Shown: positions 1 through 8,916, counted from the first letter of the stretch. The stretch: DNA of 36,282 bases from Lachnoclostridium sp. UBA3320 (GCA_002361175.1 DESG01000025.1:1-36282); one strand, 5' to 3'. Program-made: numbers and translations. Notes: generated by a model from the sequence alone, not told the origin.

Positions 1-139
1 TATTGTAAAGTATTTTGGTATAACTATATGGATATCTCATATATATAAGATTGATTGTATTATAACAAGATACATTGACACATATTGTCATTTATAAATT
101 TTTTTACTATTAAAATTCTGTTCCATCCGGAAATCTGGT

Positions 140-1711
140 TTAGCGGGTTGTTGTTTTGGGTAATACTCCATAATTGAAATCTATAAAATCAACATAACCA
201 CCTGTTTCTTTTACTGAATAATAAAAAAGCCCGAACCGGCAGCCAGTAAAATGGTCCAATTTGAAAACAAGCTTATGCTGGATGCCTGTGGGAATCCATT
301 TTCCGTCCTGCTCATAGAAAAACTCTGCTATATCTGTACTATGTTTATACTGAACCTTGCATTTTAAACGGATTACGGGTCCGCCAGCCACCACCCTTGC
401 ATATTCTTTTTCTTTCTGCAGTTCTCCATATGTACTATTTAAATTATTATTTTCTGGCTCTTTCCCAAGCATTACAATTTCATAAATACCATTCCTGTAT
501 GTAAGGGCTATTGCACCATAGCAGCCCAGAAGTGCTGTGATTCCAGCATAATCCCCTTCTTTCATATGGGAGCCATCTACAATGACTGTTACAAAGCTTT
601 CAGGCTCTGTTGTTCTTTGTGTAAGTGTATTATAAGCTTTGTCCAGAGTTTCACAGATTTTACCTGAATGTAGGCGTAATGCCCCTTTCCTCTCACTTGT
701 GGACCATAACTCATTATGCGGATTATGGTTCCACTGCCATACTTTTTTTAGATGTACTTTTCCATCTTCTTCTATTGGATAGTTAAAATCATCTGAAGCA
801 TAAAGTGGCTCATATATATAACCTGGCCTTGTATCTATAGTCTGTACTAACTTAGGTATTTTTCCGTTAATTCCAAATACTGGCTGTTTATTATGCCAGT
901 GCATTGGAACAAGTACAGGAATTCTTCCAGATGCGCCTCTGTCCTGGAACATAATGCCATACCATTTTCCATCTGGAGTATTTACAATGCCTCCCTGTGC
1001 CACACCAGAATGGCGGTAACCCATATCGTCACATATTACATCGCTCCCAGTAAACTCCCCTTCTAAAGAGTCCGAAGAAAAACATGCCTCTGTCCTGAAC
1101 CATTCATTTTTAAGGCTGTGAATTAAAAAAATATAATACCTTCCATTAATTTTGTAACAATGTGCCCCTTCATATCCCAGTCTTGGATTATCTTTATCTT
1201 CTATAACTAGACGGTGCAGTCCGCCTTTTTTGGGTTCTTTTAAATCTGGTGCCAGCTCTGTCAGATATATATTTTTGTTGCCATATATAATATATATCCT
1301 GCCATCATCATCAAATAATAAGGAACAATCATGGTAAAATCCCTTGATTTCCTGTTTTTTCCATGGTCCTTCAATATTATCTGACTGGTATAAGTACGTC
1401 TTATGTGTATCATTTGCCACAAAAGCTACATAGAAAATACCTTTATAATACCTTAGGGAAGCTGCCCACATTCCTTTTCCATATATATTAGAGCTGCCAG
1501 CCAGCAGCTGTTCTGGGGTATTGTCCAAAGTTTCAAATACATAACTTACAATTTCCCAGTCTGCCAGGTTATATGACCTTAAAATAACTCCGCCAGGCAT
1601 AAAATGTACTGTTGTGCTAATCATATAATAAGTGCCGCCTACCCTTATTACATCTGCATCTGGATAATCCTGCTTTAAAATAGGATTTTCAGCTACTACT
1701 ATATTTTTCAT
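140..1711 (-). CDS. GH43 family beta-xylosidase/arabinofuranosidase, cytoplasmic
   Basis: A 523-residue glycoside hydrolase of family 43, probably removing xylose or arabinose from imported xylo-oligosaccharides. The N-terminal five-bladed propeller starts with the YPDAD motif, where Asp18 is the likely general base. The other two catalytic acids would be Asp128 (in FYHDCS) and Glu181 (in GYEGAH). The opening stretch with STTVHFMPGG and ILRSYNLADWE is typical of the subgroup around GH43_12. From about residue 310 a beta-sandwich domain of the GH43 C-terminal type follows. There is no signal peptide, so it should act inside the cell. AGGAGG lies 8 bases before the ATG. It follows the xylanase gene but is separated from it by a terminator hairpin. 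Family is certain; the split between xylosidase and arabinofuranosidase activity cannot be read from sequence. Confidence 0.93.
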   Translation of the reverse strand: MKNIVVAENPILKQDYPDADVIRVGGTYYMISTTVHFMPGGVILRSYNLADWEIVSYVFETLDNTPEQLLAGSSNIYGKGMWAASLRYYKGIFYVAFVANDTHKTYLYQSDNIEGPWKKQEIKGFYHDCSLLFDDDGRIYIIYGNKNIYLTELAPDLKEPKKGGLHRLVIEDKDNPRLGYEGAHCYKINGRYYIFLIHSLKNEWFRTEACFSSDSLEGEFTGSDVICDDMGYRHSGVAQGGIVNTPDGKWYGIMFQDRGASGRIPVLVPMHWHNKQPVFGINGKIPKLVQTIDTRPGYIYEPLYASDDFNYPIEEDGKVHLKKVWQWNHNPHNELWSTSERKGALRLHSGKICETLDKAYNTLTQRTTEPESFVTVIVDGSHMKEGDYAGITALLGCYGAIALTYRNGIYEIVMLGKEPENNNLNSTYGELQKEKEYARVVAGGPVIRLKCKVQYKHSTDIAEFFYEQDGKWIPTGIQHKLVFKLDHFTGCRFGLFYYSVKETGGYVDFIDFNYGVLPKTTTR

Positions 1712-1762
1712 ATATTTATCCTCCTGCTTAATTTATATTTTATTTATGCTTATTTCAAGAAG

Positions 1763-1780
1763 TTCTATTGCTTCTATTGC
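1763..1780. repeat. Two tandem 9-bp repeats (TTCTATTGC) upstream of GH43
   Basis: TTCTATTGC occurs twice back to back in the gap between the xylanase terminator and the GH43 start codon. A weak promoter (TTGAAA with an AT-rich -10 about 16 bases on) may lie just downstream of it on the minus strand. The repeat could be a regulator site or simple slippage. Confidence 0.4.
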
Positions 1781-1799
1781 TGATAGTAAAACTAAGATA

Positions 1800-1832
1800 A
1801 AAGACCAGGAAGAATTATCTATCCTGGTCTTT
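1800..1832 (-). terminator. Rho-independent terminator after the GH10 xylanase gene
   Basis: An 11-bp perfect stem (AAAGACCAGGA against TCCTGGTCTTT) with an 11-base loop sits 35 bases beyond the xylanase stop codon. Read on the minus strand it is followed by a T-rich run, so it should end the xylanase transcript and isolate the downstream GH43 gene. Confidence 0.8.
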
Positions 1833-1866
1833 ACGTTATTATGATAATTAACCGTCATCTATATAG

Positions 1867-4800
1867 TTATTTTTTATCTGTTACTTTAACTGTTATAACT
1901 GTCTGTGCTTTTTTATGGTTTTTATCACCTGAAGCTGTAATAGTAATTTTTGCTGTTCCAGCCCCTTTAATTTTTACCTTTCCACTTTTATTAACAGTTG
2001 CCACTTTTGCCTGGGAACTCTTATAGCTTAACTGCCCATATCCATTAATGCCTGTTAATTTAAAACTTTTGTCGCTGGTAGTTTTCTTATAAGAAGCTTT
2101 TTTAACAGTAATTTTTTGTTTAGCTTTCGCAATTTTAAACTGTCTGGATATTTCTCCTGTATAGTCCCCACATCCAGTAATTGTAACTGTGGCATTGCCT
2201 GAGTTAATATTGTCTTTATAACTTAATGTATAATCTGTGCCTTCTGCAAGCTTTTTGCCAGATGCTTCTACAGTTAATTCTGGCTTGATTTCTTTTCCTG
2301 TATAACTATAATTCTGGATTTTGCTAATCTTTGCAGTGCTGATATCTGTTTTAGATGTATCTGCTGCTACAAGTTTAGCTGTGCCAAATACTGCCGGTTT
2401 AGCATATCCCATGCCTGATGCGTCATACCAGTTGATTGTAGCAACACGTGTGCCAGACTTATCTGCGTCATTTATCTGGAAATCAACACCTATAAGATTA
2501 TTCTCTGCTTCTTTTACAGTATTAAACTTAATTTTTGCCTCTACTATATATCCATCACTTGTTTTCTTTGTTGCACTCTGGATATTAGTATCATTGCAAT
2601 TTGTACCATTAAAGCTTAATTCATTATCAAAATTGATTCTGTACTGGCAGTCATCATCTTCATATGTATCACTTTTACCATTATTTTCATCTACAAATAT
2701 CTCCAGTGAGTCCTGTTCCCATACATTAGCACTGCTCTTATCCAGACATTCATCTTTAATTTCAGCAAGTACATAAAGGTAATTTTCATCCCACATTGTT
2801 TTTACAGTACCTGTTGTACTAACAGACGAATTTGAATTTACTGTAAGTTTATGTGCTGTTACACTGTTCCAGATATCATCAGCTTCACCATCAATATCTG
2901 CATTTCCTTTTACAATAACCATAAATGGTTTTAATGACAGTGTGCCATAATATTTGCTTCTTTCACTTTGCTTCATCTGAAGGTCATTCCAGCACTGTTT
3001 AGTATTTGATGAACCATCTGTAACAACTACATCAAATCCTATCTTGTCATTAGCAGCTTTATCAGCAATATCAAACTCTTTTTCTACTATATATCCATCG
3101 CTGGAAGCTTTTGCGTCACTTCTCTTTATAACAACAGTTTCAACGCCATCTGTATTTTCTGCCTTTGAATTATTTTTGTCCAGATAAAATTTTACTTCAT
3201 CATTATTATCATTGCTGCTGTCTTTAACTGTTACCTGTGCACAAAGTTTTCCATCTTTCCATAAAAGTTTCATTGATGAATTTCCATCTGTGCCAATGCT
3301 TACTGGTGTTGCAAGAGTCCAGTCACTGCTGTTGCTCTGCAATACATCTGCTTCATTAATGGCAGGCATAAGCTTTCCTGGGTCAACAACACCCCAGTAT
3401 GCTGGTTTTGCTTTAAGATTTTCATCAAATAAAAGTGGCATATTATGCCTTCCCTGTGAAAACTCAGGTGAAAGCAGCCATGAATCGTCATCAGACACGC
3501 CCCAGAATACCAGGGCTGTAACATTGGCACCATCGTCTTTAGCTTTAAGAATGGTATCAATTATCTCTTTATAACGGTATGCCTGTTTTGTCTGCTCTGC
3601 TTCTTTTTGTGCAGCGCTGCCATCATAACTTTTACTTGCAAGCATGTCAAGTTCTGTAATCTGTACCTCATCTGCATGTTTTGCATATGTTGTAATTGCA
3701 GTATACAGTTCACTGGCACTAGGAGATTCCATTGAATAATGTGACTGCATGCCAATGCCGTCAATTCTTGTACCTTCTGCTGCCTTTATAGCATCTACAA
3801 GATTACATATACATTCCATTTTTGTTTTGTCTGTTTCGCCATAGTCATTATAAAAAAGCTTTACAGATGGGTCTGCATATTTATTAGCATATTTAAAGGC
3901 ATTAATAATATACTCATTACTGCTGCCATAAATCTGGTGGTAATATGTTTCAACACTGCCATTTGCTTTTCTTATTCCACCCACTTCCCCATCTTCAGGG
4001 ACAATTGCCTCATTAACAACATCCCAGCAGTAAACAAGGCCTGGATATTTTTCCTGGACATGCCCTGTTACAGCCTTTATATATTCTTCAAGCCTTTTAT
4101 TCATGGCTTTACTATCAAGAAGTTTTCCACTTTTGTCTTTAAAGAATATTTCTGGTGTCTGTGAATGCCAGCAAAGCACATGGCCACGTACATGTATCTG
4201 GTCTTTTGCAGCTTTGCCCTGGTTGTATTTCCAGAAAGCATCAAGTGTAGTATCAGGAATTGTAAAATCAAGTTTAAGACTGCCATCATCATTAATTCCC
4301 TTAATAATATAATCTGGCTTCATTTCATTGCCTGCTGTCACACTGTTATAGTGCTTCTGTACAAGCTGCATTTTGTTGCTATTGGTAAGAATATCTGCTG
4401 TAAGCGCACCTCCCACCTTAAAGTCATAATTTTTATTTTTAGAAATAAAATAATCCTTTAATGAAGGTATGTCCTTTTCTATTGACAAATCTGCAGTATT
4501 TTCTGTAATCGAAAGGTCATCTACATAAAATGAATTTTTACATGTTTCATCAGCAACTTTAAATTGGAGTTCTTTAAGTTCTCCTGTCCAGTTTGCAGTA
4601 AAGCTTCCGCTTATCTGCCGCCATTCATCTTTTGAGGCTGTAACAGTGTTGCCTGATATATTCCAGCCATCATAAACAGGCTCGCCACCGTTATCACCTG
4701 TTGACCGTATTGTAAGGCCTGCTTTTACTGTTGATTCTGCTGTATATTCTTCACCAAGCTTAACCCAGCAGCTAAAATTGTACTTTGTTTTGTTTTTTAC

Positions 4801-5097
4801 CTTGCTTGTAATATCCTGTGCAAGTGAATTCCATGTATCAGACCTTCCGGTTACTTTTATATAACCACTGTCCTTGTCATGTCCGTTTCCATCATTAACA
4901 AACTCAAGCTTTGCCGTATCTGCAGTTGTTGCAAACCAGTTGCCGGCATCTTTCCCAAATGATGCATTGTCCAGGATGTTAGTATCTGAAGCAGACACAA
5001 ATGCTGTAATTCCTGGTATTCCTGTACCAGGCACCGTTAATGCCATAGATGCACATAATGTTGTACATGCTATCTTTTTTAGTTTCTTAGCTAACAT
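1867..5097 (-). CDS. Secreted modular endo-1,4-beta-xylanase (CBM22-GH10-CBM9-CBM9-Ig-like)
   Basis: A 1076-residue extracellular xylanase and the only secreted hydrolase in the window. A signal peptide (LAKKLKK, then a hydrophobic core, cleavage near residue 35) leads into a CBM22 xylan-binding module (about 40-200). The GH10 barrel (about 210-575) carries acid/base Glu363 in DVVNEA and nucleophile Glu482 in ITELD. Two CBM9-type modules (about 590-720 and 735-925) follow, then a short Ig/MBG-like repeat and a BIg2-like domain at the C-terminus. No LPxTG, SLH or dockerin motif is visible, so attachment to the cell is unclear. The start was chosen at the second in-frame ATG because GGAGGAGG lies 4 bases before it; an ATG six codons upstream has no such site. 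Similar modular GH10 enzymes are known from Roseburia. Confidence 0.96.
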   Translation of the reverse strand: MLAKKLKKIACTTLCASMALTVPGTGIPGITAFVSASDTNILDNASFGKDAGNWFATTADTAKLEFVNDGNGHDKDSGYIKVTGRSDTWNSLAQDITSKVKNKTKYNFSCWVKLGEEYTAESTVKAGLTIRSTGDNGGEPVYDGWNISGNTVTASKDEWRQISGSFTANWTGELKELQFKVADETCKNSFYVDDLSITENTADLSIEKDIPSLKDYFISKNKNYDFKVGGALTADILTNSNKMQLVQKHYNSVTAGNEMKPDYIIKGINDDGSLKLDFTIPDTTLDAFWKYNQGKAAKDQIHVRGHVLCWHSQTPEIFFKDKSGKLLDSKAMNKRLEEYIKAVTGHVQEKYPGLVYCWDVVNEAIVPEDGEVGGIRKANGSVETYYHQIYGSSNEYIINAFKYANKYADPSVKLFYNDYGETDKTKMECICNLVDAIKAAEGTRIDGIGMQSHYSMESPSASELYTAITTYAKHADEVQITELDMLASKSYDGSAAQKEAEQTKQAYRYKEIIDTILKAKDDGANVTALVFWGVSDDDSWLLSPEFSQGRHNMPLLFDENLKAKPAYWGVVDPGKLMPAINEADVLQSNSSDWTLATPVSIGTDGNSSMKLLWKDGKLCAQVTVKDSSNDNNDEVKFYLDKNNSKAENTDGVETVVIKRSDAKASSDGYIVEKEFDIADKAANDKIGFDVVVTDGSSNTKQCWNDLQMKQSERSKYYGTLSLKPFMVIVKGNADIDGEADDIWNSVTAHKLTVNSNSSVSTTGTVKTMWDENYLYVLAEIKDECLDKSSANVWEQDSLEIFVDENNGKSDTYEDDDCQYRINFDNELSFNGTNCNDTNIQSATKKTSDGYIVEAKIKFNTVKEAENNLIGVDFQINDADKSGTRVATINWYDASGMGYAKPAVFGTAKLVAADTSKTDISTAKISKIQNYSYTGKEIKPELTVEASGKKLAEGTDYTLSYKDNINSGNATVTITGCGDYTGEISRQFKIAKAKQKITVKKASYKKTTSDKSFKLTGINGYGQLSYKSSQAKVATVNKSGKVKIKGAGTAKITITASGDKNHKKAQTVITVKVTDKK

Positions 5098-5138
5098 AAA
5101 ACCTCCTCCATTCATTATTATTAGTAAATACCATCTAT

Positions 5139-5169
5139 ATTATATATATTTCCTGTAGAATTTTGTCCA
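5139..5169 (-). promoter_or_regulatory. Putative promoter of the GH10 xylanase gene
   Basis: On the minus strand TGGACA (5164-5169) is followed by overlapping -10 options, TATATA (17-base spacer) and TATAAT at 5139-5144 (19-base spacer). It lies about 40-70 bases before the xylanase start. The weak -35 and the direct repeats immediately upstream suggest activator dependence. Confidence 0.5.
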
Positions 5170-5172
5170 TTA

Positions 5173-5203
5173 TAATTATGGTAAAAACAGGGGGAAAGTA
5201 TAG
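5173..5203. promoter_or_regulatory. Direct-repeat operator candidate upstream of xylanase promoter
   Basis: AAAGTATAG at 5195-5203 has a weaker copy (TAATTATGG, 6 of 9 matches) exactly 22 bp away at 5173-5181, just upstream of the -35 box. The same nonamer occurs twice with 22-bp spacing before the solute-binding protein gene (10739-10769). This layout suits an AraC-type DNA-binding domain such as that of the YesN protein encoded here. Confidence 0.45.
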
Positions 5204-5220
5204 AAAAAACGCCACAAAAT

Positions 5221-6873
5221 TTATTCTTTATAAAGCCTGCGCTCCAGCTCCGCCTGTGCCCCTTCAAAAAAAACTTCTGGCTGGCAGCTTTTGTATATAT
5301 CCATATATTTATCCCATGTTTTATCAAAGTCATCTGCCATTATAAGCCTTGGCAGCCACTGGCGTTTTATATCATTCATCTTTTTCCACACATATCCTTC
5401 TTTTGAAGAATAAGTAAGTTTTGAAGAGTATGAATACATTGGATACCATACTCCGGGCGCTTCATTACTGCCAAGCATTTCAACATAATTTTTACAGCCA
5501 TATGCCTTAAAGCACTTTTTAACATCCTCTGGAAGTGAATCAAAAAAAATGCCTGCCTGGTTTTCCGGGGAAAAAGCATTAATCCCGTCTTCAGTCATAC
5601 CTTCTTTTCTTGGAAAATACGAATAAGTACAGAAATGCCCTGTCTGCAATTTAACATCATCAGTCCTCATTATCTGTTCCCAGGTTTTATAAAACATCCC
5701 ATTACTGCCAGTTTCATAATCTTCGCCTTCCACTCCCCAGAACCTGAGATTCTGTACTTCCTGGCTAAGTAAGTCATTTACAAACTGTAATGCCCCATCT
5801 ATATCTTTACAGGTAACTGTTACAGATAAACCTCCCGAAACATCTAATTCCTTTGACCTGTCTACATGCCACTGGTTTTTTATATCCCTGGAAATTGTAA
5901 TTGGCAATGGCACATAATCACACCCTTTGTTTCTTAAACCAAGTCTTTCATAAGAAGCTGTAATATCATATGCAAAATCCCACCACTGGTCAACCATGCC
6001 CAGTACAGCGCCTGTAGAAAGTTTTTCCAGATATTCATCATATGTGCTTGTAAAAGATTCAGTATCTATAATTCCCTTTTTAAATTCTTTATTGAGTATG
6101 CCAAAATATTTTTTTGCTGTGGGTGTAACATTATAATCCATTACCTTTTTACTTGACAAGTCAACTATGCAGCACCCGTCATTAGGATAACCATCAAGAA
6201 ATTGTGGTACATTTTCCATGCAAAAATACCGCCAGTCATCACATAATATAGTAAATGCAATATTCTCTTTGCCATCTTCCATTTCAGGATTTGCCCTTAT
6301 ATAATTTTCCAGAAGTGAAAAATACTCACTGACAGTGCGTATATCTGGATAACCTGCCCATTCCAGTACCCGTGTCTGTATCCAGAAAGCTTCGCCATGG
6401 TGTATAGTTTCACAGTTCCCACCACTTACTACCCCGAATTGTGGTATCCAGTAAATATGGCCATCTTCCTGCCTGAAATTATCCCATTCATCCTGTGACA
6501 GATAATTATATATATTAGGGTATTTTTCCCAGTACTGGTCAATTGGAATTAATGCCCCAGCTTCAAGAAATTCCTGGCCTCCCTGTACAAAATCATGATA
6601 GTTTCCATCAGATATATAATCATTAATTGCACTTTCTCTTGAAATACCATCATCAAGCCATGTTTCATCACATTCTGCACCTGTAATTTCTGCAATACGC
6701 TGTTTAATTTCATTGTTAGCATCAAGCATAAATCCTTTAGTATCAAAAAAAGCAGTATATGACCTTATGCTTTTGCCAGAAGGCGTATTTCTTTTTATAC
6801 ACATGAAATACAGGCATAATGTAGCAATTACCGCAAATATTAAAAGCAGATAGTATTTAATATTTTTCAACAT
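5221..6873 (-). CDS. Second ABC sugar solute-binding protein (LplA-like), membrane-anchored paralogue
   Basis: A 550-residue extracellular substrate-binding protein of the CUT1/LplA type, clearly a paralogue of the one at 8966-10675. Both share long blocks such as FLDGYPNDG, STYDEY or QTYDEY, DQWWDFAY, YVPLPITI and LRFWGV, and look roughly 60% identical by eye in the middle. The N-terminus differs: a hydrophobic segment (about residues 8-25) ends in cysteines that do not form a normal lipobox, so it may be held by an uncleaved anchor. It has its own consensus promoter and lies between the permease gene and the xylanase gene, with no permease of its own. It probably shares the neighbouring permeases and binds a different or longer xylo-oligosaccharide; that role is inferred. 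Confidence 0.9.
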   Translation of the reverse strand: MLKNIKYYLLLIFAVIATLCLYFMCIKRNTPSGKSIRSYTAFFDTKGFMLDANNEIKQRIAEITGAECDETWLDDGISRESAINDYISDGNYHDFVQGGQEFLEAGALIPIDQYWEKYPNIYNYLSQDEWDNFRQEDGHIYWIPQFGVVSGGNCETIHHGEAFWIQTRVLEWAGYPDIRTVSEYFSLLENYIRANPEMEDGKENIAFTILCDDWRYFCMENVPQFLDGYPNDGCCIVDLSSKKVMDYNVTPTAKKYFGILNKEFKKGIIDTESFTSTYDEYLEKLSTGAVLGMVDQWWDFAYDITASYERLGLRNKGCDYVPLPITISRDIKNQWHVDRSKELDVSGGLSVTVTCKDIDGALQFVNDLLSQEVQNLRFWGVEGEDYETGSNGMFYKTWEQIMRTDDVKLQTGHFCTYSYFPRKEGMTEDGINAFSPENQAGIFFDSLPEDVKKCFKAYGCKNYVEMLGSNEAPGVWYPMYSYSSKLTYSSKEGYVWKKMNDIKRQWLPRLIMADDFDKTWDKYMDIYKSCQPEVFFEGAQAELERRLYKE

Positions 6874-6932
6874 AATATCTAGTCTCCATTTCAGGTTTTT
6901 AGTCTGGTCTGTCTTATTAGAATTATGAAATT

Positions 6933-6961
6933 ATTATACTATCTGCTTTTTTTATGTGCAA
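6933..6961 (-). promoter_or_regulatory. SigmaA promoter of the second solute-binding protein
   Basis: TTGCAC (6956-6961), a 17-base spacer and a perfect TATAAT (6933-6938) on the minus strand, about 60 bases before the start codon. A 16-bp AT-only palindrome (AGTTTTTTAAAAAACT, 6961-6976) touches the -35 box and could be an operator or simply low-complexity sequence. Confidence 0.8.
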
Positions 6962-6982
6962 GTTTTTTAAAAAACTAAATCT

Positions 6983-7894
6983 TTATTCTTTTACACCGCC
7001 AAGGGTAAGGCCTGTAACGAAATACTTCTGTAAAAATGGATAAATACATATAATTGGAAGCATTGTAATAATTGTTGCCGCTGCCCTTACAGATGTTGGT
7101 GTAACTGCACCTGCTGCATTTTTCATTGCTTCTGCTGAAGCGCCCTGGTTTGTTACTGATGACAGAAGTTTCATCAATTCATACTGTAATGTTGTATATT
7201 CACCGCTCATACGGTTATACAGCATTGCATCAAACCATGAGTTCCACTGTCCTACAGCTACAAATAATGCAACTGTAGCATACACAGGTTTACATAATGG
7301 TGATATGATTTTAATAAATATTGTTGTATAACCTGCCCCGTCAATCTGTGCTGATTCTACAAGGCTTTCTGGAAGCCCGTTCATATATGTACGTATTACC
7401 AGCATATTAAATGCACTTATCATTCCTGGTATTACATATACCCAGAATGTATTAGTAAGATGAAGCTCCTTATATAATATAAATGTAGGAATAAGTCCGC
7501 CATTTACATACATTGTGATAACCCAGAAAAGAGATAACTGCTTACGGAATAAGAAACGCTTCCTGCTTACGATAAAAGCTAACATTGCATTTGTGACCAA
7601 TGAAAGTACAGTTCCGATTATTGTACGTGCCACTGTTATAACTGCACCTGTAACCAGGCTGTCTTTTTCCAAAACAGTTGTGTAATTCTTCCATGTAAAT
7701 TTTCTTGGCAAGAGATATATCCCTCCCCTTAATGCATCAATTCCATCATTTAATGAAATTGCAAGGGTGTTTAAAACAGGATATAAAGTAATAATTACAA
7801 AAATAACCATAAAAACTGAATTAAATACTACAAAAGCTGTATTTGCAACAGATGTTTTTCTCTTAAGTTGTGTATTTGTATCTGTATTTCCCAT
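6983..7894 (-). CDS. ABC sugar transporter permease, LplC/YtcP type
   Basis: A 303-residue inner-membrane permease of the carbohydrate CUT1 family. Six membrane segments are predicted. The cytoplasmic EAA loop reads ESAQIDGAGYTTIF near residue 180 and would contact the ATPase. The N-terminal LYPVLNTLAISLND stretch and C-terminal YFVTGLTLGGVKE are typical of LplC-like proteins. The gene lies 14 bases after the partner permease, with AAGGAGG before its start, and forms one transporter with it and the upstream lipoprotein. No ATPase gene is present in the window, so a shared MsmK/MsiK-type ATPase elsewhere is expected. Confidence 0.95.
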   Translation of the reverse strand: MGNTDTNTQLKRKTSVANTAFVVFNSVFMVIFVIITLYPVLNTLAISLNDGIDALRGGIYLLPRKFTWKNYTTVLEKDSLVTGAVITVARTIIGTVLSLVTNAMLAFIVSRKRFLFRKQLSLFWVITMYVNGGLIPTFILYKELHLTNTFWVYVIPGMISAFNMLVIRTYMNGLPESLVESAQIDGAGYTTIFIKIISPLCKPVYATVALFVAVGQWNSWFDAMLYNRMSGEYTTLQYELMKLLSSVTNQGASAEAMKNAAGAVTPTSVRAAATIITMLPIICIYPFLQKYFVTGLTLGGVKE

Positions 7895-7908
7895 ATCAAA
7901 ACCTCCTT

Positions 7909-8868
7909 CTAATACAGCTGTTCTTCACCATTACGCTTTGCAATCTGGTTAGCTATTACAATTAATATAATGCTGACAACACTCTTAAATATGCCTGCTG
8001 CCGTACCTATTGCATAGTCGCCCTGGCTGATGCCCCATTTCAATACGTAAATATCTATTGTCTGTGATACGCTCTGTACAAGACCATTACCTAACAAGTA
8101 CTGTATTTCAAATCCTGCATTCAGTACATTACCGACATTCATAAGCAGAAGTATAATAATAGTAGGCTTTATTCCAGGCAGTGTTACATGCATAATTTTA
8201 GCAAACCTGCCTGCACCGTCGATTGATGCGGCTTCATATAATGATGGGTCAATTGATGTTATTGCTGCAAGATAGATAATAGCATTCCAGCCTGTTTCTT
8301 TCCACACATTGGCAAATGCCACTATAGGCCAGAAATAAGATGGATGTGCAAAGAAGTCAATAGGTTTATCAATTATATGCAGATTTCTCAGCAGTTCATT
8401 TACTACACCTGTACCGCTTAACATATCATGGAGAATACCTGTAACAATAATCCATGAAAGGAAATGCGGAAGGTAAGATATTGTCTGTATCGTCTTTTTA
8501 GCATATTTGTGTGTAATTTCATTTAACAGGATTGCAAATAAAATTGCCATTACAAACGTAACAACAAGATTGATTACACCCATTGCCAGCGTGTTCCTGA
8601 TTACTCTTATGAAAGTTTCATCTGAAAACAGGCGTTGAAATTTTTCCAGTCCTACAAATTCTGAATGTAATAAACCCTTTGCAGGCTTGTAATTCTGGAA
8701 TGCCATAAGCCATCCGCCTAAAGGCAGGTAATAGAAAATAAATCCATATATAACTATAACTAATGACCATATCAAAAGAACTTTCTGCTGTTTAATCTCT
8801 TTCCATGTAATTTTAACTTTCATTTCAGTTTCTCTGTTTGCAGCTTTTTTTCTTGCTTTACCAGCCAT
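7909..8868 (-). CDS. ABC sugar transporter permease, LplB/YteP type
   Basis: A 319-residue membrane permease of the CUT1 family and partner of the LplC-type protein that follows it. Six hydrophobic segments and an EAA loop (EAASIDGAGRFAKIMHVTLP, about residue 215) are visible. The motif FYYLPLGGWLMAFQNYKP after the first membrane segment is characteristic of LplB homologues. AAGGAGGT precedes the ATG by 6 bases and lies directly after a terminator-like hairpin, so the expression of the permeases may be set below that of the binding protein. It probably imports long decorated xylo-oligosaccharides, judging by the surrounding enzymes. Confidence 0.95.
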   Translation of the reverse strand: MAGKARKKAANRETEMKVKITWKEIKQQKVLLIWSLVIVIYGFIFYYLPLGGWLMAFQNYKPAKGLLHSEFVGLEKFQRLFSDETFIRVIRNTLAMGVINLVVTFVMAILFAILLNEITHKYAKKTIQTISYLPHFLSWIIVTGILHDMLSGTGVVNELLRNLHIIDKPIDFFAHPSYFWPIVAFANVWKETGWNAIIYLAAITSIDPSLYEAASIDGAGRFAKIMHVTLPGIKPTIIILLLMNVGNVLNAGFEIQYLLGNGLVQSVSQTIDIYVLKWGISQGDYAIGTAAGIFKSVVSIILIVIANQIAKRNGEEQLY

Positions 8869-8882
8869 ATGTACACCTCCTT

Positions 8883-8916
8883 AAAAACAGGCATATGGTT
8901 CTGGTCCATATGCCTG
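8883..8916 (-). terminator. Intercistronic hairpin/attenuator between binding protein and permeases
   Basis: An 11-bp perfect stem (CAGGCATATGG against CCATATGCCTG, 8888-8916) with a 7-base loop is followed on the minus strand by TTTTT. It lies about 50 bases after the stop codon of the binding-protein gene and immediately before the permease ribosome binding site. Partial termination here would give the usual excess of binding protein over permease. Confidence 0.75.

Noticed and set aside
76..92. TTGACA and short TGACA/TGTCA dyad near the left edge as a promoter
   Set aside because: No -10 element lies at a suitable distance on either strand and no gene follows. The 1-139 stretch is AT-rich with nothing I can support.
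6961..6976. AGTTTTTTAAAAAACT palindrome as a terminator for the permease operon
   Set aside because: The stem is A/T only and is not followed by a T-run on the minus strand. It overlaps the -35 box of the next promoter, so I only mention it as a possible operator.
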